A DNA stretch of 59,626 bases, taken from assembly GCF_000090795.2 (NCBI RefSeq), contig NW_003546355.1:182556-242181 (forward strand), read 5' to 3'. The notes below the pieces were generated by a model. That model searched no databases, was not told the DNA's origin, and saw only the letters and a program-made list of their open reading frames with translations. Both the position numbers and the translations under genes were made by a program. This document shows, in pieces, positions 25,701-37,451 of this stretch. The DNA is from Amphimedon queenslandica (lineage: Eukaryota; Porifera; Demospongiae; Haplosclerida; Niphatidae). Within the stretch, counting starts at the first letter, position 1. Every line of letters begins with the position of its first letter.

Positions 25701-26131
25701 TAAATCCTAGAGCACTTGGACTAAATATTTGGAATCAAAAATTTGATATGGAGCTAAAAATGAATTGGTGTAAAAAAAATAAAAGTTTAACAGTTAAAGA
25801 TAACCTAGAAAATAACAAAAATAAATATCTTGATTATCTTTTAGGAGTTAGCAAAACCATACAATTAAGTTCTTTCACTTCATTTGTATATTTCTCGGAC
25901 ACCTATGGACTTTCTTATACTTTTGCAGTCACAATATACTCCAAACCAGTGACATCTAATCTACGTGATTTTGTTAAGGCATTTCATGCCTACGTAGCTA
26001 GTTTGATTAAAGCTAAAACACTCTATGCTGATTGTTTAAATCACAGAATAACTCGAATAAACAAGTTCATGTATGCCATAATCTCACAAACGCCACCAGA
26101 TACAGACAAACAATTTCAATTTTATACATAG
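22754..26131 (+). CDS. NLR-1: Death-TM-NACHT protein (frameshifted)
   Basis: Three exons: 22754-22784 (MASITATTIL), 22835-23143 (Death domain) and 23447-26131. The third exon begins with a very hydrophobic segment (FIFGSIIVAVMSILVAFCTI onward), then a conserved linker (LTRYKDPDINKFPAAGP). The NACHT NTPase follows: Walker A GEPGIGKST, Walker B ILDGFDELP and sensor TSRHAA. Next come the winged-helix region (FIHTTLQEYFAAIYLV) and a degenerate LRR-like tail. The frame breaks at 24601-24607: IHKID runs into TGA, and NPTLSGIWKHF continues in another frame, matching NLR-3 across the break. This is either a recent pseudogene or a sequence error. No second hydrophobic tail is evident. The family role is innate immune or microbial sensing, by analogy with NLRs. 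Confidence 0.82.
23362..23397. repeat. Perfect 15-bp-arm hairpin in NLR-1 intron 2
   Basis: TCAGGAGGGTGTTAT, a six-base loop GGGTGT, then ATAACACCCTCCTGA. The arms are perfectly complementary. It lies 50 bases before the NACHT exon acceptor. It could be a MITE remnant or a structured intronic RNA. Confidence 0.85.
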
Positions 26132-26174
26132 AATTACCGTTTTATTGTTTTTGTACATTTTATGATTATAAGAG

Positions 26175-26542
26175 CTAATTAGTAGTAATGTGTTCTCTAG
26201 ATACAAATCTATAGTAAATGTTTCAAAATTTATTAATATTTTGTCTTAATATTGCCTTCAATGTACTCCATGAACTATCAGGGAGGGAATCTGGAGGGAG
26301 GGAGAGAGAAAGAGAGAGGAGGGTAGTAAATTGAACTACATTTCTACCTTCTGTTAGAATCTTCCCTTTTAGTATATTTTGATAATTACTCTAAAAGAAC
26401 AATATCATACTAGTAACAGCTTTAACATCACACTTACATATATAAACGAGTTACATATTTCTAACAATCTCGCTATGTCTTCACAAGACAGCTCACTGAA
26501 TAATTCACTAACATAACACAATGGCTTCACTAACCATTTAGC
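26175..26542 (-). pseudogene. Copy of the INTS5 3' end (exons 16-18)
   Basis: Behind NLR-1, minus-strand sequence repeats the last three INTS5 exons: AKWLV, SELFSELSCEDIARLLE, SNYQNILKGKI-type and WSTLKAILRQNINKF, with the introns between. The upstream exons are absent, so this is a truncated duplicate of the gene at 41467-45786. Confidence 0.85.
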
Positions 26543-26826
26543 CTTGAAGAGAGAAGAAAAATTTTCTTCTCTCTTCAAGGCTAAATGGTTAGTGAAGCCA
26601 TTGTGTTACCGTATAGCTGGTTTATTTCGTGTGGAATTAATTTTTGTGCAGGCTCAAATCCACTAAAATTAATTCCACTAAATTTTATTAAAACCAATTA
26701 AATATTAACAAAAATTTAGCAAGGCACTAAAATTAATTCTAATGAAAATTTAAGCAACAAAAATTTGAGGCCACGAAATAAACCAGCTATACGGTATGTT
26801 AGTGAATTATTCAGTGAGCTGTTTAG
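26489..26826. repeat. Large inverted duplication of INTS5-derived sequence
   Basis: Arm one (about 26489-26560), ending GAGAAGAAAA, is followed after one base by its reverse complement. The second arm is interrupted by a TA-flanked MITE and resumes at about 26797 (TGTTAGTGAATTATTCAGTG). Arms are about 72 bases and nearly perfect, so the spot is a strong cruciform or hairpin former. Confidence 0.9.
26609..26794. mobile_element. TA-flanked MITE (Tc1/mariner-like)
   Basis: A 186-base element with perfect 23-base terminal inverted repeats (starting CCGTATAGCTGGTTTATTTC) is flanked by TA on each side (26607-26608 and 26795-26796). The empty site can be read from the opposite palindrome arm (CACTAACATAACAC), which confirms a TA target duplication. 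It has no coding capacity. Confidence 0.88.
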
Positions 26827-26979
26827 TATCCGGCATTAATTTTTCTTATGCTGAATACTAAATTAAGACAGCTAGAAACACTATTACAACCAATTTTGTT
26901 TAGCCACACCTACCATGTAAAACAACATTAACATGCTACGTTGATTGCATAGACTTTCAATTGACCTCTATGCATTTTT

Positions 26980-27150
26980 ATACATCAAGCCTTCCTCAAA
27001 GGTCTCCTGTCCACCCACACTCTCCGGTAATTAATTAAACCCAATATTATTATTATTATTGTTGTTATACTTACTTCTATATCAAGTGTTGGTAGTTCAA
27101 TGTTCCTCCAGTCTTTATCCTGCAATCAGTTCAGTTACTGTCCTTTCTCA
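26980..27150 (-). pseudogene. Degenerate copy of gene B exons, upstream of NLR-2
   Basis: Sequence matching the two exons at 17757-18106 is present in part: GTCCACCCACACTCTCCGGT and CTTCTATATCAAGTGTTGGT. It is shortened and has lost the full reading frame. Confidence 0.65.
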
Positions 27151-27223
27151 TCTGGGATTGGGTGTGGTTAATAGGGCAGGGCTAATTTTTTAGCAAGCAA
27201 AGCAAATTCTTTTTCTCATCTTG

Positions 27224-30200
27224 ATGGCCTCGGTCACAGCTACCAGAAACCTTGGTTAGCTTACTATAAATGCTTTTTTTTCAATATATAACCTCTAATT
27301 TCAGATATCACGCATCTTCGTTTAGTCTTGTCAAAGTTGCAGCATTTTTCCAAAGCAAGATGGAAAGACTTTGGTCTCAACTGTGGCCTTTACTACAACA
27401 CTGTGACAGCAATAGAAGCTAGCAATGCTGGTAAACCTGATTCTGTTGATGAATGTTTCAGAGAGTGTGTTGCTCGCTGGTTGAAGAGAGAGGATGATGT
27501 TGATGAAGTAGGAGAACCAACTTTAAAGAGATTGGCTAACATAGTGGAAGAGACTGGGGATAAATCTACAGCAAAGAAAATCAGGAGTCAATTCAAGGAA
27601 CACAATTGCAAAGGTCAGTTTAAGTTAAGCTATTGTGAAGATACGCATAACTTTTTTACTTTACATATCTAGCTGATCAAACTACAAAGCCTGAACACAG
27701 TTCATTATTGCCATTGATCGTAATACTGGTAATAATAGTATTAGCAATAATAATGCATGAATCATCAATAATTGATATTCACGATGAATATGCTTCAAAA
27801 TTACGTGACAAGTATAATGAAGCTCTGACTAGGTACAAAGATCCAGATGTTAATAAATTCCCAGCTGCTGGCCCATCAGTTCAGGGTTATGTTCCTTTTA
27901 TACCTCTGATATCAATCATAGTGAAAGAATATAGGAAAGAAGATGCAGATTTTTTACTTACCAGTAGTACTAATGAAGTAATACAGGAGGACAATATTTT
28001 TGAAAAAATTGAAATCGAAAATATTTTAAAGCCACAAACAGATAAGCCATTAAAATTTGTAATAATTGCAGGAGAACCTGGCATAGGAAAGAGCACATTA
28101 GCTAAAGAACTAACATTGAGATGGGTTAGAAAAACAGATGAATTATTAAACAGTTATAAAATTATTATTCTCATTCCATTGCGCTTCGAAACTAATCAAA
28201 AAGCTAAAAACATTAAAGACCTTCTCATTGATGTTGATGATATTAATGAGACTGAAGTAATGTTATCAATCAATAAAACAAAAGGAGCAGATATTCTTTG
28301 GATATTAGATGGTTTTGATGAGCTTCCACATCATTTGAGAACCAATTCAACTTCAATATTTATTAAACTTATAAAAGGAGACATTCTTCCCAAGTCAACA
28401 GTCATAGTTACAAGTAGACATGCTGCTACTGATCCTTTGCTTACTTTCTTAGAAGATGACTCAAAACATATTGCTCTTAGAGGCTTTGGTTCAAACGAAA
28501 TCTTAGAATATGCTTCCAAATATTTTAAAAATGAAACAGTAACTTCTGAATTTCAATATTTTTACAGTCGTAATACTGTGATTGAGAATATGCTGTATAA
28601 TCCAATGAACTGCTTCATAATGTGCAAAATATTCACTCGATTTTATACATACTAAAAATAATAAGTACCCAATAACAATGACAGGGATTTATAATCATTA
28701 TGTTCGTGTAATACTCAAGCGGCACCTCATTGATGCTGAAGTAATTGATATAAACTATGAAATGCCTTCACATTTAATACACAAAATTGACTTCACAAAT
28801 TCTGAATTAAAATACATTTGGGAAGATTTCTATAATCTTTCTAGAATGGCTTACTTTAGTGTAATGAAGCAAGAATATACTTTTGGAAAGCAGCTTCATA
28901 ATGTTTCAAAATTGAGTATGATGGACACTATCAGTAGCTTTTCTGGGTTTGATAAAGATGAGTCCAGCAGTTTCATACACACTACACTACAAGATTATTT
29001 TGCAGCAATTTATCTTGTAAACAATCCACACTTAATGTTTAATGAAACTGACATGAAAAAAAACTCAAATCTTGAGAATGTTCTTATTTTTTATGCTGGA
29101 TTACTGAAGTATATTGACAGAGAAATAGGCAAACTGAATATGTTGAGAACCGATGTTTTCCGTTCAAATAATATAATTCATGTAGGAATAAGTAGTTTAA
29201 TGCTCAGATGTCTATATGAAAATAATTTACTTTTACACAATAAAAACTATAATTTAGTCTCTGGTCATACATGGAGTGTTGCCAATGTGCCTATCAGTAA
29301 TTATGATTACTTTATTGCTGGCTATATTGTCGCTGCTCATGATATTACTCTCAGAATTAATGTGTCACATTTAACTGAATTAGAAGCATTCAAAAAGGGA
29401 CTTCAATTCCAGCAAGCTTCTGTCAATGGAAAAATTAATATTAGGTTGCCTTACCCTTTAATTTTTTCTACAGATCCTGTGGCTAAAGTAGACCTACCAA
29501 GTAATGCAGTAATAGGACTGAATTTAATGCTTAAGCTAAATATAAATTCAATTTGTCAAATTATTTCCAAGTTTTCATTATTGGAAGAGCTTTTTATTGT
29601 AATTCATCGTGAATTTGACTGTTATTCAACAATATTAGAGCACCCTTTAATGAAACTCAATAAACTGGAAAGGCTGTCAATATTAATCCTGGCTTACAAG
29701 TATGACCACATTTTAGAGTTACTCAAACAACTTGTTGCTCCTAAACGATCTCTTAAACAATTAACTGTATTTGCACAAATGGGAATAATAGATACATACA
29801 TGTATACAGAGATTTTGGATTCAGCAATACAAAGCTCTTTAGATGAATTAAGAATCTATGTATCAATTGAAGTGATAGTTTTCTCGGAATCAACATTCAC
29901 GTATCAACGAACACTAGAAATCGCTTTGTATAAAGAAAAAAATTTAATAGTTAATTATTATCAATTATATGTTCATCGCCTAGGAACCACCCGCAAAATA
30001 CAGTTGAGATCATTTACCTCATATGTGTATTACAAGGTGAAAGATGAAATGGTTCATCGTCTTAGAATTACAATATATTCAAAACCAGAGACACCCTTAG
30101 ATGATTTCATTAGTGCTTTTATAAACTGCATATCAAAAATGAATATAACTAGAAAATTAAATGCAGCTGATTACATTAATCATGAAATAAATCTAAGTGG

Positions 30201-30558
30201 TTCCATGTATGCTGTAGTTTCACCAGCAGATCCAGTCCCATATGATGCTGGAACGACTACCCCAACTTATGGACAATACATAAGGCATGTCAATTTTTTA
30301 AAATTTCTTATTTATACTTTGCTGGATAACCCTCCATTATCAATAGCAGTATACTACATGCATGAAGAAAGTGTAATTAAGGTACTATTAACAATAATGG
30401 AGGTACTATTAGTAATATTTATGATTGTATGTGGCATATGTTTTATGATTTCGTTATTATGTTTATTTTGTTTGCTTTTTTGTCTTCTCTGTCATATTTA
30501 TATTGCCTGTATTAATTTATGTACATTTATTTATGTATTTACGTATGATCCATTATGA
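27224..30558 (+). CDS. NLR-2: Death-TM-NACHT-TM protein (frameshifted)
   Basis: Exons 27224-27254 (MASVTATRNL), 27305-27613 (Death: LSKLQHFSKARWKDFGLNCG) and 27673-30558. After ADQTTKPEHSS comes a hydrophobic segment (LPLIVILVIIVLAIIM), the linker ALTRYKDPDVNKFPAAGP, and NACHT with GEPGIGKST, ILDGFDELP and TSRHAA. The winged-helix FIHTTLQDYFAAIYLV and a degenerate LRR-like region (LMKLNKLERLSILIL) follow. The C-terminus is strongly hydrophobic and Cys-rich (VLLTIMEVLLVIFMIVCGIC onward), predicting a second membrane span or spans. One extra C at 28638 breaks the frame (FTRFYTY then TAA); the NLR-3 equivalent FTDFIHTKNNK reads through. It is otherwise open to the end. Confidence 0.82.
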
Positions 30559-30645
30559 TTCTGCAGTTATGTATTGTTGTTACATTTATTTACATTGTTA
30601 CCTCTTCTCTCACATATTTTTATTATGTAGCTATAGCTATGAAAT

Positions 30646-31013
30646 CTAAATAGTAGTAATGTGTTCTCTAGATACAAATCTATAGTAAATGTTTCCAAAT
30701 TTATTAATATTTTGTCTTAATATTGCCTTCAATGTACTCCATGAACTATCAGGGAGGGAATCTGGAGGGAGAGAGAGAGAGAGAGAAAGGAGGGTAGTAA
30801 ATCAAATTACATTTCTACCTTCTGTTGGAATCTTTCCTTTTAGTATATTTTGATAATTACTCTAAAAGAACAATATCATACTAGTAACAGCTTTAACAAC
30901 ACACTTACATATATAAATGAGTTACATATTTCTAACAATCTCGCTATGTCTTCACAAGACAGCTCACTGAATAATTCACTAACATAGCATAACAGCTTTA
31001 CTAACCATTTAGC
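30646..31013 (-). pseudogene. Copy of the INTS5 3' end behind NLR-2
   Basis: The last three INTS5 exons are repeated on the minus strand, with the terminal exon, its neighbour and the exon of the SELFSELSCEDIARLLE type all recognisable. Upstream INTS5 exons are missing. The copy closely resembles that behind NLR-1 but lacks the palindrome and MITE. Confidence 0.83.
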
Positions 31014-31261
31014 CTTGAAGAGAAGAGAGAAAAGAACACTAAATTAAGACAGCTAGAAACACTGTTACTCGATTACTACCAATTTTCTTAAGCCACACCT
31101 ACCATGTAAAACAACATGTTACGTTGATTGCATAGACTTTCAATTGACCTCTACACATTTTTATACATCAATACTGCCCTTACTCTTATACATGTACACT
31201 CTTGCATTATATCTCATACACATGTACATACAATAAGTGTTGGGGATAAACTTACTTGGAT

Positions 31262-31440
31262 CTGGCAGCAATTTGAGACCTGAAAGAAGGCGGAATCAAT
31301 TTGTATAATTTCTCACGCCAGACATAGACGCTCTCATGCTCAACTTCATGTAGACACACCCCCTCCTCAAATGTCTAGTGCCTCCTGTCCACCCACACCC
31401 TCCGGTAATGTGGCCTCTTGGGATGGGACCTATTAATTAA
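31262..31440 (-). pseudogene. Degenerate copy of gene B last exon, upstream of NLR-3
   Basis: Sequence similar to 17766-17910 (TCTCACGCCAGACA, GTAGACACACC, CCTCCTGTCCACCCACACCC, CCTCTTGGGATGG) with small insertions that destroy the frame. Confidence 0.7.
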
Positions 31441-31575
31441 AAAATTTTTAATAAAAAATTTATTAATTAACACCCATTATTATCATTGTTATTATTGTTG
31501 TTGTTCTTATACTTACCTAATAATCTATTATCGTCTATTATGGTATTCATTTATTCAATTTACATGCTTCATTAG

Positions 31576-31701
31576 ATCTGGGTGTGGTCAATAGTTATAA
31601 TTAGATATTTAGGGCGGAGCTAAATAGTTTTCTTCAGTGCAGTGCAGTGCAATCTACCCTTTACTCAGTCAGACTTCTTCTCTGTTGTAAATGCCACTGT
31701 A
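31576..31701 (+). promoter_or_regulatory. Likely NLR-3 promoter
   Basis: The stretch before the NLR-3 ATG holds GGGTGTGGTC (31580), TTAGGGCGGAGC (31609) and a short CAGTG direct repeat (GTGCAGTGCAGTGCA near 31637). The first motif and its spacing from the ATG are similar upstream of NLR-2. The assignment rests only on position and conservation among the copies. Confidence 0.35.
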
Positions 31702-34700
31702 ATGGCCTCCATTGCAGATACCTTTATCCCCCTTAGTTAGTAATACTATTGCTGTCTGTCATTATATACCTCTATGACTTCTACTTTCAGATATTGAACA
31801 CCTTGATAGGGTCTTGTCAGAGTTGGAGCATTTTGCTGATGCTGAATGGAAAAGTTTTGGGCTCAAGTGTGGCCTACACTACAACACATTGAAAGCAATA
31901 GAAAGAGATGCTGGGTCTACTAAGGAATGTTTTACAGAGTGTGTGGCTTGTTGGCTGATGATGAAGGATAATGTCAGTAAAAAAGGAAAACCAACTTTAG
32001 AGAGATTGGCTGATATAGTGGAAAAGATTGGAGACAAAGCTACAGCAAAAAAAATCAGGATCCACAATGGAATTGTTGTCAAGGGTCTGGAAATTCACCA
32101 AGGTAAGCTAGTGAAATGAAATAAAGCCATATTTTGTTTCATTTCATTTGCTGATTTAGTTACACAATCTGTGCCTATAAATTCTTCAAAATGTTCTACA
32201 TTATCAAGGTGGTTTGTGCGACTGATACCAGTACTTGTAATAATATCATTAGTAGCAGTATACATGGCATGGGCCTTTAATCCTACAGTAAATTCACCAA
32301 TTGATGAATATGCATTAAAACTACGTGAAAAGTACAACAAAACTCTAACGAGGTATAAAGATCCAGATATTAATAAATACCCAGCTGCTGGCCCAACAGC
32401 TCCTGTTGTTCCTTTTATATCTTTAAAATTAATTAGATTGAAAAGCTACCAGAAGAAAGCAGATGCAGAATTTTTACATAGTGTTGATAAGGAAATACTG
32501 GAGCATGATAATTTTGAAAAAATTAAAATTGATGACATTTTGAAGCCACTAACAGGTAAACCATTAAGATTTGTATTAATTGAAGGAGAGCCTGGCATAG
32601 GAAAGAGCACATTAGCTAAAGAGTTAGCTTTGCAGTGGGCTGAAAGAACAGATAAATTATTAAACAATTTTAAGATTATAATTCTCATTCCATTGCGCCT
32701 TGAAATCTATCAAAAAGCTGAAAATATTGAAGACCTTCTTATTTATGTTGAAGATATTGATATGGTTAAAATAACTTCTTCAATCAACAGAGCAAGAGGA
32801 GCAGAAGTTCTTTGGATATTAGATGGTTTTGATGAGCTTCCACATCATTTGAGAAACAGTTCAACTTCAATATTCATTAAACTTATAAAAGGAGACATTC
32901 TTCCCAAGTCAACAGTCATAGTTACAAGCAGACATGCTGCTACTGATCGCTTGCTTACCTTTTTAGAAGATGACTCAAAACATATTGTTCTTAGGGGCTT
33001 TGGTCCTAATGAAATCTTAGAATATGTTTCTAAATATTTCAAAAATGAAGTAGTACTTTTTGAGTTTCAATCTCATTACAGTGGTAATACTGTGATTGAG
33101 AATATGCTGTACAATCCAATGAACTGCTTCATAATGTGTAAAATATTTACTGATTTCATACATACTAAGAATAATAAGTACCCAATAACAATGACAGCAA
33201 TTTATAATTATTATGTTCGTGTAATACTCAAGCGGCACCTCATTGATGCTAGAGTAAGTGACATAAATTATGAAATGCCTCAAAATTTAATACGTGAAAT
33301 TGATTTCAATATTCCTGAATTAATTGATATTTGGGAAGATTTCTATTTTCTTTCTAAAGTAGCTTATAATGGTGTAATGAAGCAAGAATATGTTTTTGGA
33401 AAGGAGCTTCATAATGTTTTAAAACTGAGTATGATGGACACTATTAGTAGTTTCACTGGGTTCGATAAAGATGAGTCCAGCAGTTTCATACACACTACAT
33501 TACAAGATTACCTTGCTGCAATTTATCTTGTCAATAATCCTGGCTCCATGTTTACTGAAATTGACATGAAACAAAACTCAAATCTTGAGGATGTCTTTAT
33601 TTTCTATGTTGGATTATCAAAGCATATTGACAGAAAAATAGGCACACTGGATATGCTAAGAACCAATGTTTTCCGTGATTCATATAATCTAATATATTTA
33701 GGAATAAGTAGTTTACTGCTCAGATGTTTATATGAAAATTATCTACTTTTACACAATCAAGACTATAATTTAGTCTCTGGTCATACATGGAGTATTGCAA
33801 ATGTACCTTTGAATAATTTTGATTACTTTATTGCTGGATATATTGCTGCTGCTCACAATATTACACTCAGAATTAATGTATCACATGCAACTCAATTAAC
33901 AGCATTCAAAAAAGGACTTCAATTCCAGCAAAATTCGGTCAATGGAAAAATTAATATTAGGCTGCACTATCTAGATTTTTCTAAAGCGGACCCTGTTGCT
34001 GAAGTAAACCTACCAAGTGATGCAGTAATAGGATTAAATTTAATGCTTAAACTAGATATAAATTCAATTTGTCAACTTATTTCCAAGTTTCCATTATTGG
34101 AAGAGCTTCTTATTGTAATTTATGATAAATTTGACTGTTATTCAACAATATCAGAGCATCCTTTAATGAAACTCAAAGAACTGGAAAGGCTGGCAATAGT
34201 AATAATGACTTACAATTATAAAAGCATTTTAGAATTACTCAAACAATTTGTTGTTCCTAGACGACCTCTTAAACATTTAGTTGTAGTTGTACCACTGAAA
34301 ATAATAGACATCTACATGTATAGAGAGATTTTGGATTTAGAAGTGCAACGCTCTTTGGATTTATTGAGAATTCAAGTATTTATTGATGTCATAGTTTTCT
34401 CAAAATCAACCTTTAAGTATACTTATGGTGAAACACTAGAATTCATTTTGAATAAAGAAACAAACAGTTTAACATTTAATTATTATCAACTATTTGTTCA
34501 TCTCCTAGGAGCTACCCACAAAATACAGTTGAGCTCTTTTACCTCATATGTATATTACAAGGTCAAAGAGAAAATGGTTTATCGTCTTGCAATTACAATA
34601 TACTCAGAACCAGTGACATCTTCCTTAAATAAATTCATTAGTGCTTTTGTCAACTTCACATCAAAAATGAATATAACAACAAATTTTGATGCGACTGATT

Positions 34701-35032
34701 ACATTAATCATACAATAAAATTAAATGGTTCCATGTATGCTGTAGTTTTACCAGGAGTTCCAGTTCCATATATAGCTGAAACAACTGTCACAGATTATAG
34801 AAATCTAGACAGAAATATTCTATTTTTTTTTGGTTTTTTTACAGGTTGTTTTGCTTCTGTTAGTTTTAACAGTTATCTATACTTTAATTGTCCTCGCCAT
34901 GCATTTTATGTTATTAATTTTATTGCTATTATTATTACTTTAATAACTAGTCCTCCTTCATATATATTACTATCATATTATTATTATTATTATTATTATT
35001 ATGTACGTGTAAATGTACCGGATTATTATTAA
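31702..35032 (+). CDS. NLR-3: intact Death-TM-NACHT protein
   Basis: Exons 31702-31735 (MASIADTFIPL), 31791-32102 (Death: LSELEHFADAEWKSFGLKCG) and 32160-35032, about 1,072 residues with no break. A hydrophobic span (LIPVLVIISLVAVYMAWAF) sits between Death and NACHT, followed by LTRYKDPDINKYPAAGP. NACHT motifs are GEPGIGKST, ILDGFDELP and TSRHAA. FIHTTLQDYLAAIYLV marks the winged-helix/HD region. The tail has LRR-like segments (LMKLKELERLAIVIM). A hydrophobic C-terminus (ILFFFGFFTGCFASV, FIAIIITLITSPPSYILL) ends in nine Tyr from a TAT microsatellite. Microbial sensing with Death-domain signalling is inferred from the family; the TM between effector and NTPase is unlike standard cytosolic NLRs. 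Confidence 0.88.
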
Positions 35033-35118
35033 TGGCCCTTATAATATTGCTATTATTATTCATGTTTTATAACATTTTGATTTAAAGGTGGAGTATTTAT
35101 TATGTAGCTAGCTGTGAT

Positions 35119-35305
35119 TTAATTAGTAGTGATGTGTTCTCTAGATACAAATCTATAGTAAATGTTTCCAAATTTATTAATATTTTGTCTTAATATTGCC
35201 TTCAATGTACTCCATGAACTATCAGGGAGGGAATCTGGAGGGAGGGAGGGAGAGAGAGGAGGGTAGTAAATGAAATTACATTTCTACCTTCTGTCGGAGT
35301 CTTCC
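35119..35305 (-). pseudogene. Copy of the INTS5 terminal exon behind NLR-3
   Basis: The last INTS5 exon (WSTLKAILRQNINKF, YYRFVSREHITTN) and a few bases of the preceding exon are repeated. The copy stops abruptly near 35305, shorter than those behind NLR-1 and NLR-2. Confidence 0.8.
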
Positions 35306-35364
35306 AAACAATCACAAGTCGTCTTAGTGGGGCTCGCCCATGCTCACTCCAATTATTTTTGTTG

Positions 35365-35480
35365 TTCTACATACTTCTATATCAAGTGTTGGTAGTTTAC
35401 TGTTCCTCCAGTCCTTGTCTAATAGTCTATAATCTAATAATTTATTATTTTTATGTCCTGCACTCAATTTACTGTCCTTG
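35365..35480 (-). pseudogene. Copy of gene B penultimate exon
   Basis: CTTCTATATCAAGTGTTGGT, CTGTTCCTCCAGTCCTTGTC and ATTTTTATGTCCTGCACTCA repeat 17985-18106 almost exactly. The copy is broken by the MITE at 35486. Confidence 0.75.
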
Positions 35481-35485
35481 CTCAT

Positions 35486-35928
35486 GCTAGGGCTAGGCAA
35501 ATTATGCTAGCATAATTTGGAGCATAATAGGGCAAGTGATTATCCTGGCATAATGNGAGCATAATTCCTTAATGGGTCAAAAAGTCTGGCTGACCACATG
35601 ATTTTAAATACTAGATCTAGATAGTAAAACAGCCCAACTGCTTACTATACTGACCTCCTCAAGCCATGCAAGTGTGGCAAGTCCAATGGCTTAGGCTGAG
35701 CTATTTTGAAGTGACTCAAAGTCTGGAAACATTTTCAGATTCTCGCATTATTATAATATTGCAGTTATAACAGATGCATGTCCATGTAACTTGATAGTTG
35801 ATATTTGAGTAAAGTTTAAAATATGAGTATAATAATGAGCATAATTGGATTCATTTCAAAGCATAACAGGATGGAATTTGGGGCAGTGCCTAAAAGCATA
35901 ATAGAAGCATAATTTGCCTACCCCTAGC
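35486..35928. mobile_element. MITE-like element rich in GCATAAT motifs
   Basis: Ends GCTAGGGCTAGGCAAATTAT and its near-perfect reverse complement (GCATAATTTGCCTACCCCTAGC) face each other. TCAT occurs directly outside each end, a possible short target duplication. The GCATAAT motif recurs internally. The empty-site counterpart is the gene B exon region near 18100. No open frame was found. Confidence 0.65.
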
Positions 35929-36180
35929 TCATCCTATGGGCGATTGGGTGTGGATCAGTCCTGATATCAGACAGTACCATGGACCATGGATTTTGGGGTA
36001 ATCATCAGCCACAGTACAGGCATGCATGATAAGCATCTATACTGGGATTCAGCAATAATAGCCATCACAGCTGTACCAGTACTGATACCAGACTTGATTT
36101 AGTAATTTTGGGTATCAGTCCTGAATCAGGCATGAAAATTACTGGGTGTGTAGCACTACACAGCCAAGAATTTTATTTTG

Positions 36181-36516
36181 AATCATAACTAATATCAATC
36201 AGGATCAGCCTTGATATATTCCCTTTTGGGCAGCCTGTAAAGCAATCAGTCTAGTATGATATAATAATGATGATCATCCATGATACAACCATGCTGGAGT
36301 ACGGCCCTGGTTCAGCCAGAGCAACAGACATGACTCAACATTGATGCCAGTCAGGACTGTATCAAAATAGACATCAGGCTTGAATCATTAATTTTGGGTA
36401 GTGGCCTGTATCAGAGATGATAATTCTTGGCTGTTAGAGTACACATAAATATAGATCATACACATATAATACACATAGATATTGTGTACTCTAATATCTA
36501 TGATAAAATAGATAGT
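36181..36516. repeat. Left copy of a duplication flanking the assembly gap
   Basis: This sequence is repeated almost base for base at 37452-38082, apart from the hAT element inserted in the right copy. It contains CCTTGATA (36209-36216), the empty target site of that element. No gene was recognised. Confidence 0.88.
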
Positions 36517-36519
36517 CAG

Positions 36520-37229
36520 NNNNNNNNNNNNNNNNNNNNNNNNNNNNNNNNNNNNNNNNNNNNNNNNNNNNNNNNNNNNNNNNNNNNNNNNNNNNNNNNN
36601 NNNNNNNNNNNNNNNNNNNNNNNNNNNNNNNNNNNNNNNNNNNNNNNNNNNNNNNNNNNNNNNNNNNNNNNNNNNNNNNNNNNNNNNNNNNNNNNNNNNN
36701 NNNNNNNNNNNNNNNNNNNNNNNNNNNNNNNNNNNNNNNNNNNNNNNNNNNNNNNNNNNNNNNNNNNNNNNNNNNNNNNNNNNNNNNNNNNNNNNNNNNN
36801 NNNNNNNNNNNNNNNNNNNNNNNNNNNNNNNNNNNNNNNNNNNNNNNNNNNNNNNNNNNNNNNNNNNNNNNNNNNNNNNNNNNNNNNNNNNNNNNNNNNN
36901 NNNNNNNNNNNNNNNNNNNNNNNNNNNNNNNNNNNNNNNNNNNNNNNNNNNNNNNNNNNNNNNNNNNNNNNNNNNNNNNNNNNNNNNNNNNNNNNNNNNN
37001 NNNNNNNNNNNNNNNNNNNNNNNNNNNNNNNNNNNNNNNNNNNNNNNNNNNNNNNNNNNNNNNNNNNNNNNNNNNNNNNNNNNNNNNNNNNNNNNNNNNN
37101 NNNNNNNNNNNNNNNNNNNNNNNNNNNNNNNNNNNNNNNNNNNNNNNNNNNNNNNNNNNNNNNNNNNNNNNNNNNNNNNNNNNNNNNNNNNNNNNNNNNN
37201 NNNNNNNNNNNNNNNNNNNNNNNNNNNNN
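36520..37229. other. Assembly gap (710 N)
   Basis: Run of N between the two copies of a local duplication. Nothing can be said about its content. Confidence 0.99.
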
Positions 37230-37451
37230 GACTAAAGTCTCGTAGTCAATCACGAAGTCACACTCACGGCACATGATGCACAGAGGATGACAATGGTTGA
37301 AAAATTAAATATTGCGAGGCCCCTAATATTACGGGGAAATGTAGTTCCGCGCAGCGGGGAAAAAGCGGGCGTGGTCAAAATCGCGGCGCGCTTCGCGCGC
37401 CATTTTATTTCCCCCCTTGCCCACCTGCTTCCACAATCCTGGAACCGCCTA
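37230..37451. other. Non-coding stretch after the gap, no gene seen
   Basis: GC-richer than its surroundings, with a GCGCGC-rich segment near 37383-37402 (GCGGCGCGCTTCGCGCGCC). No supported open frame. It may be the end of another repeat element hidden by the gap. Confidence 0.4.

Noticed and set aside
36427-37274. Long open frames across the N run
   Set aside because: They exist only because N was translated as X.
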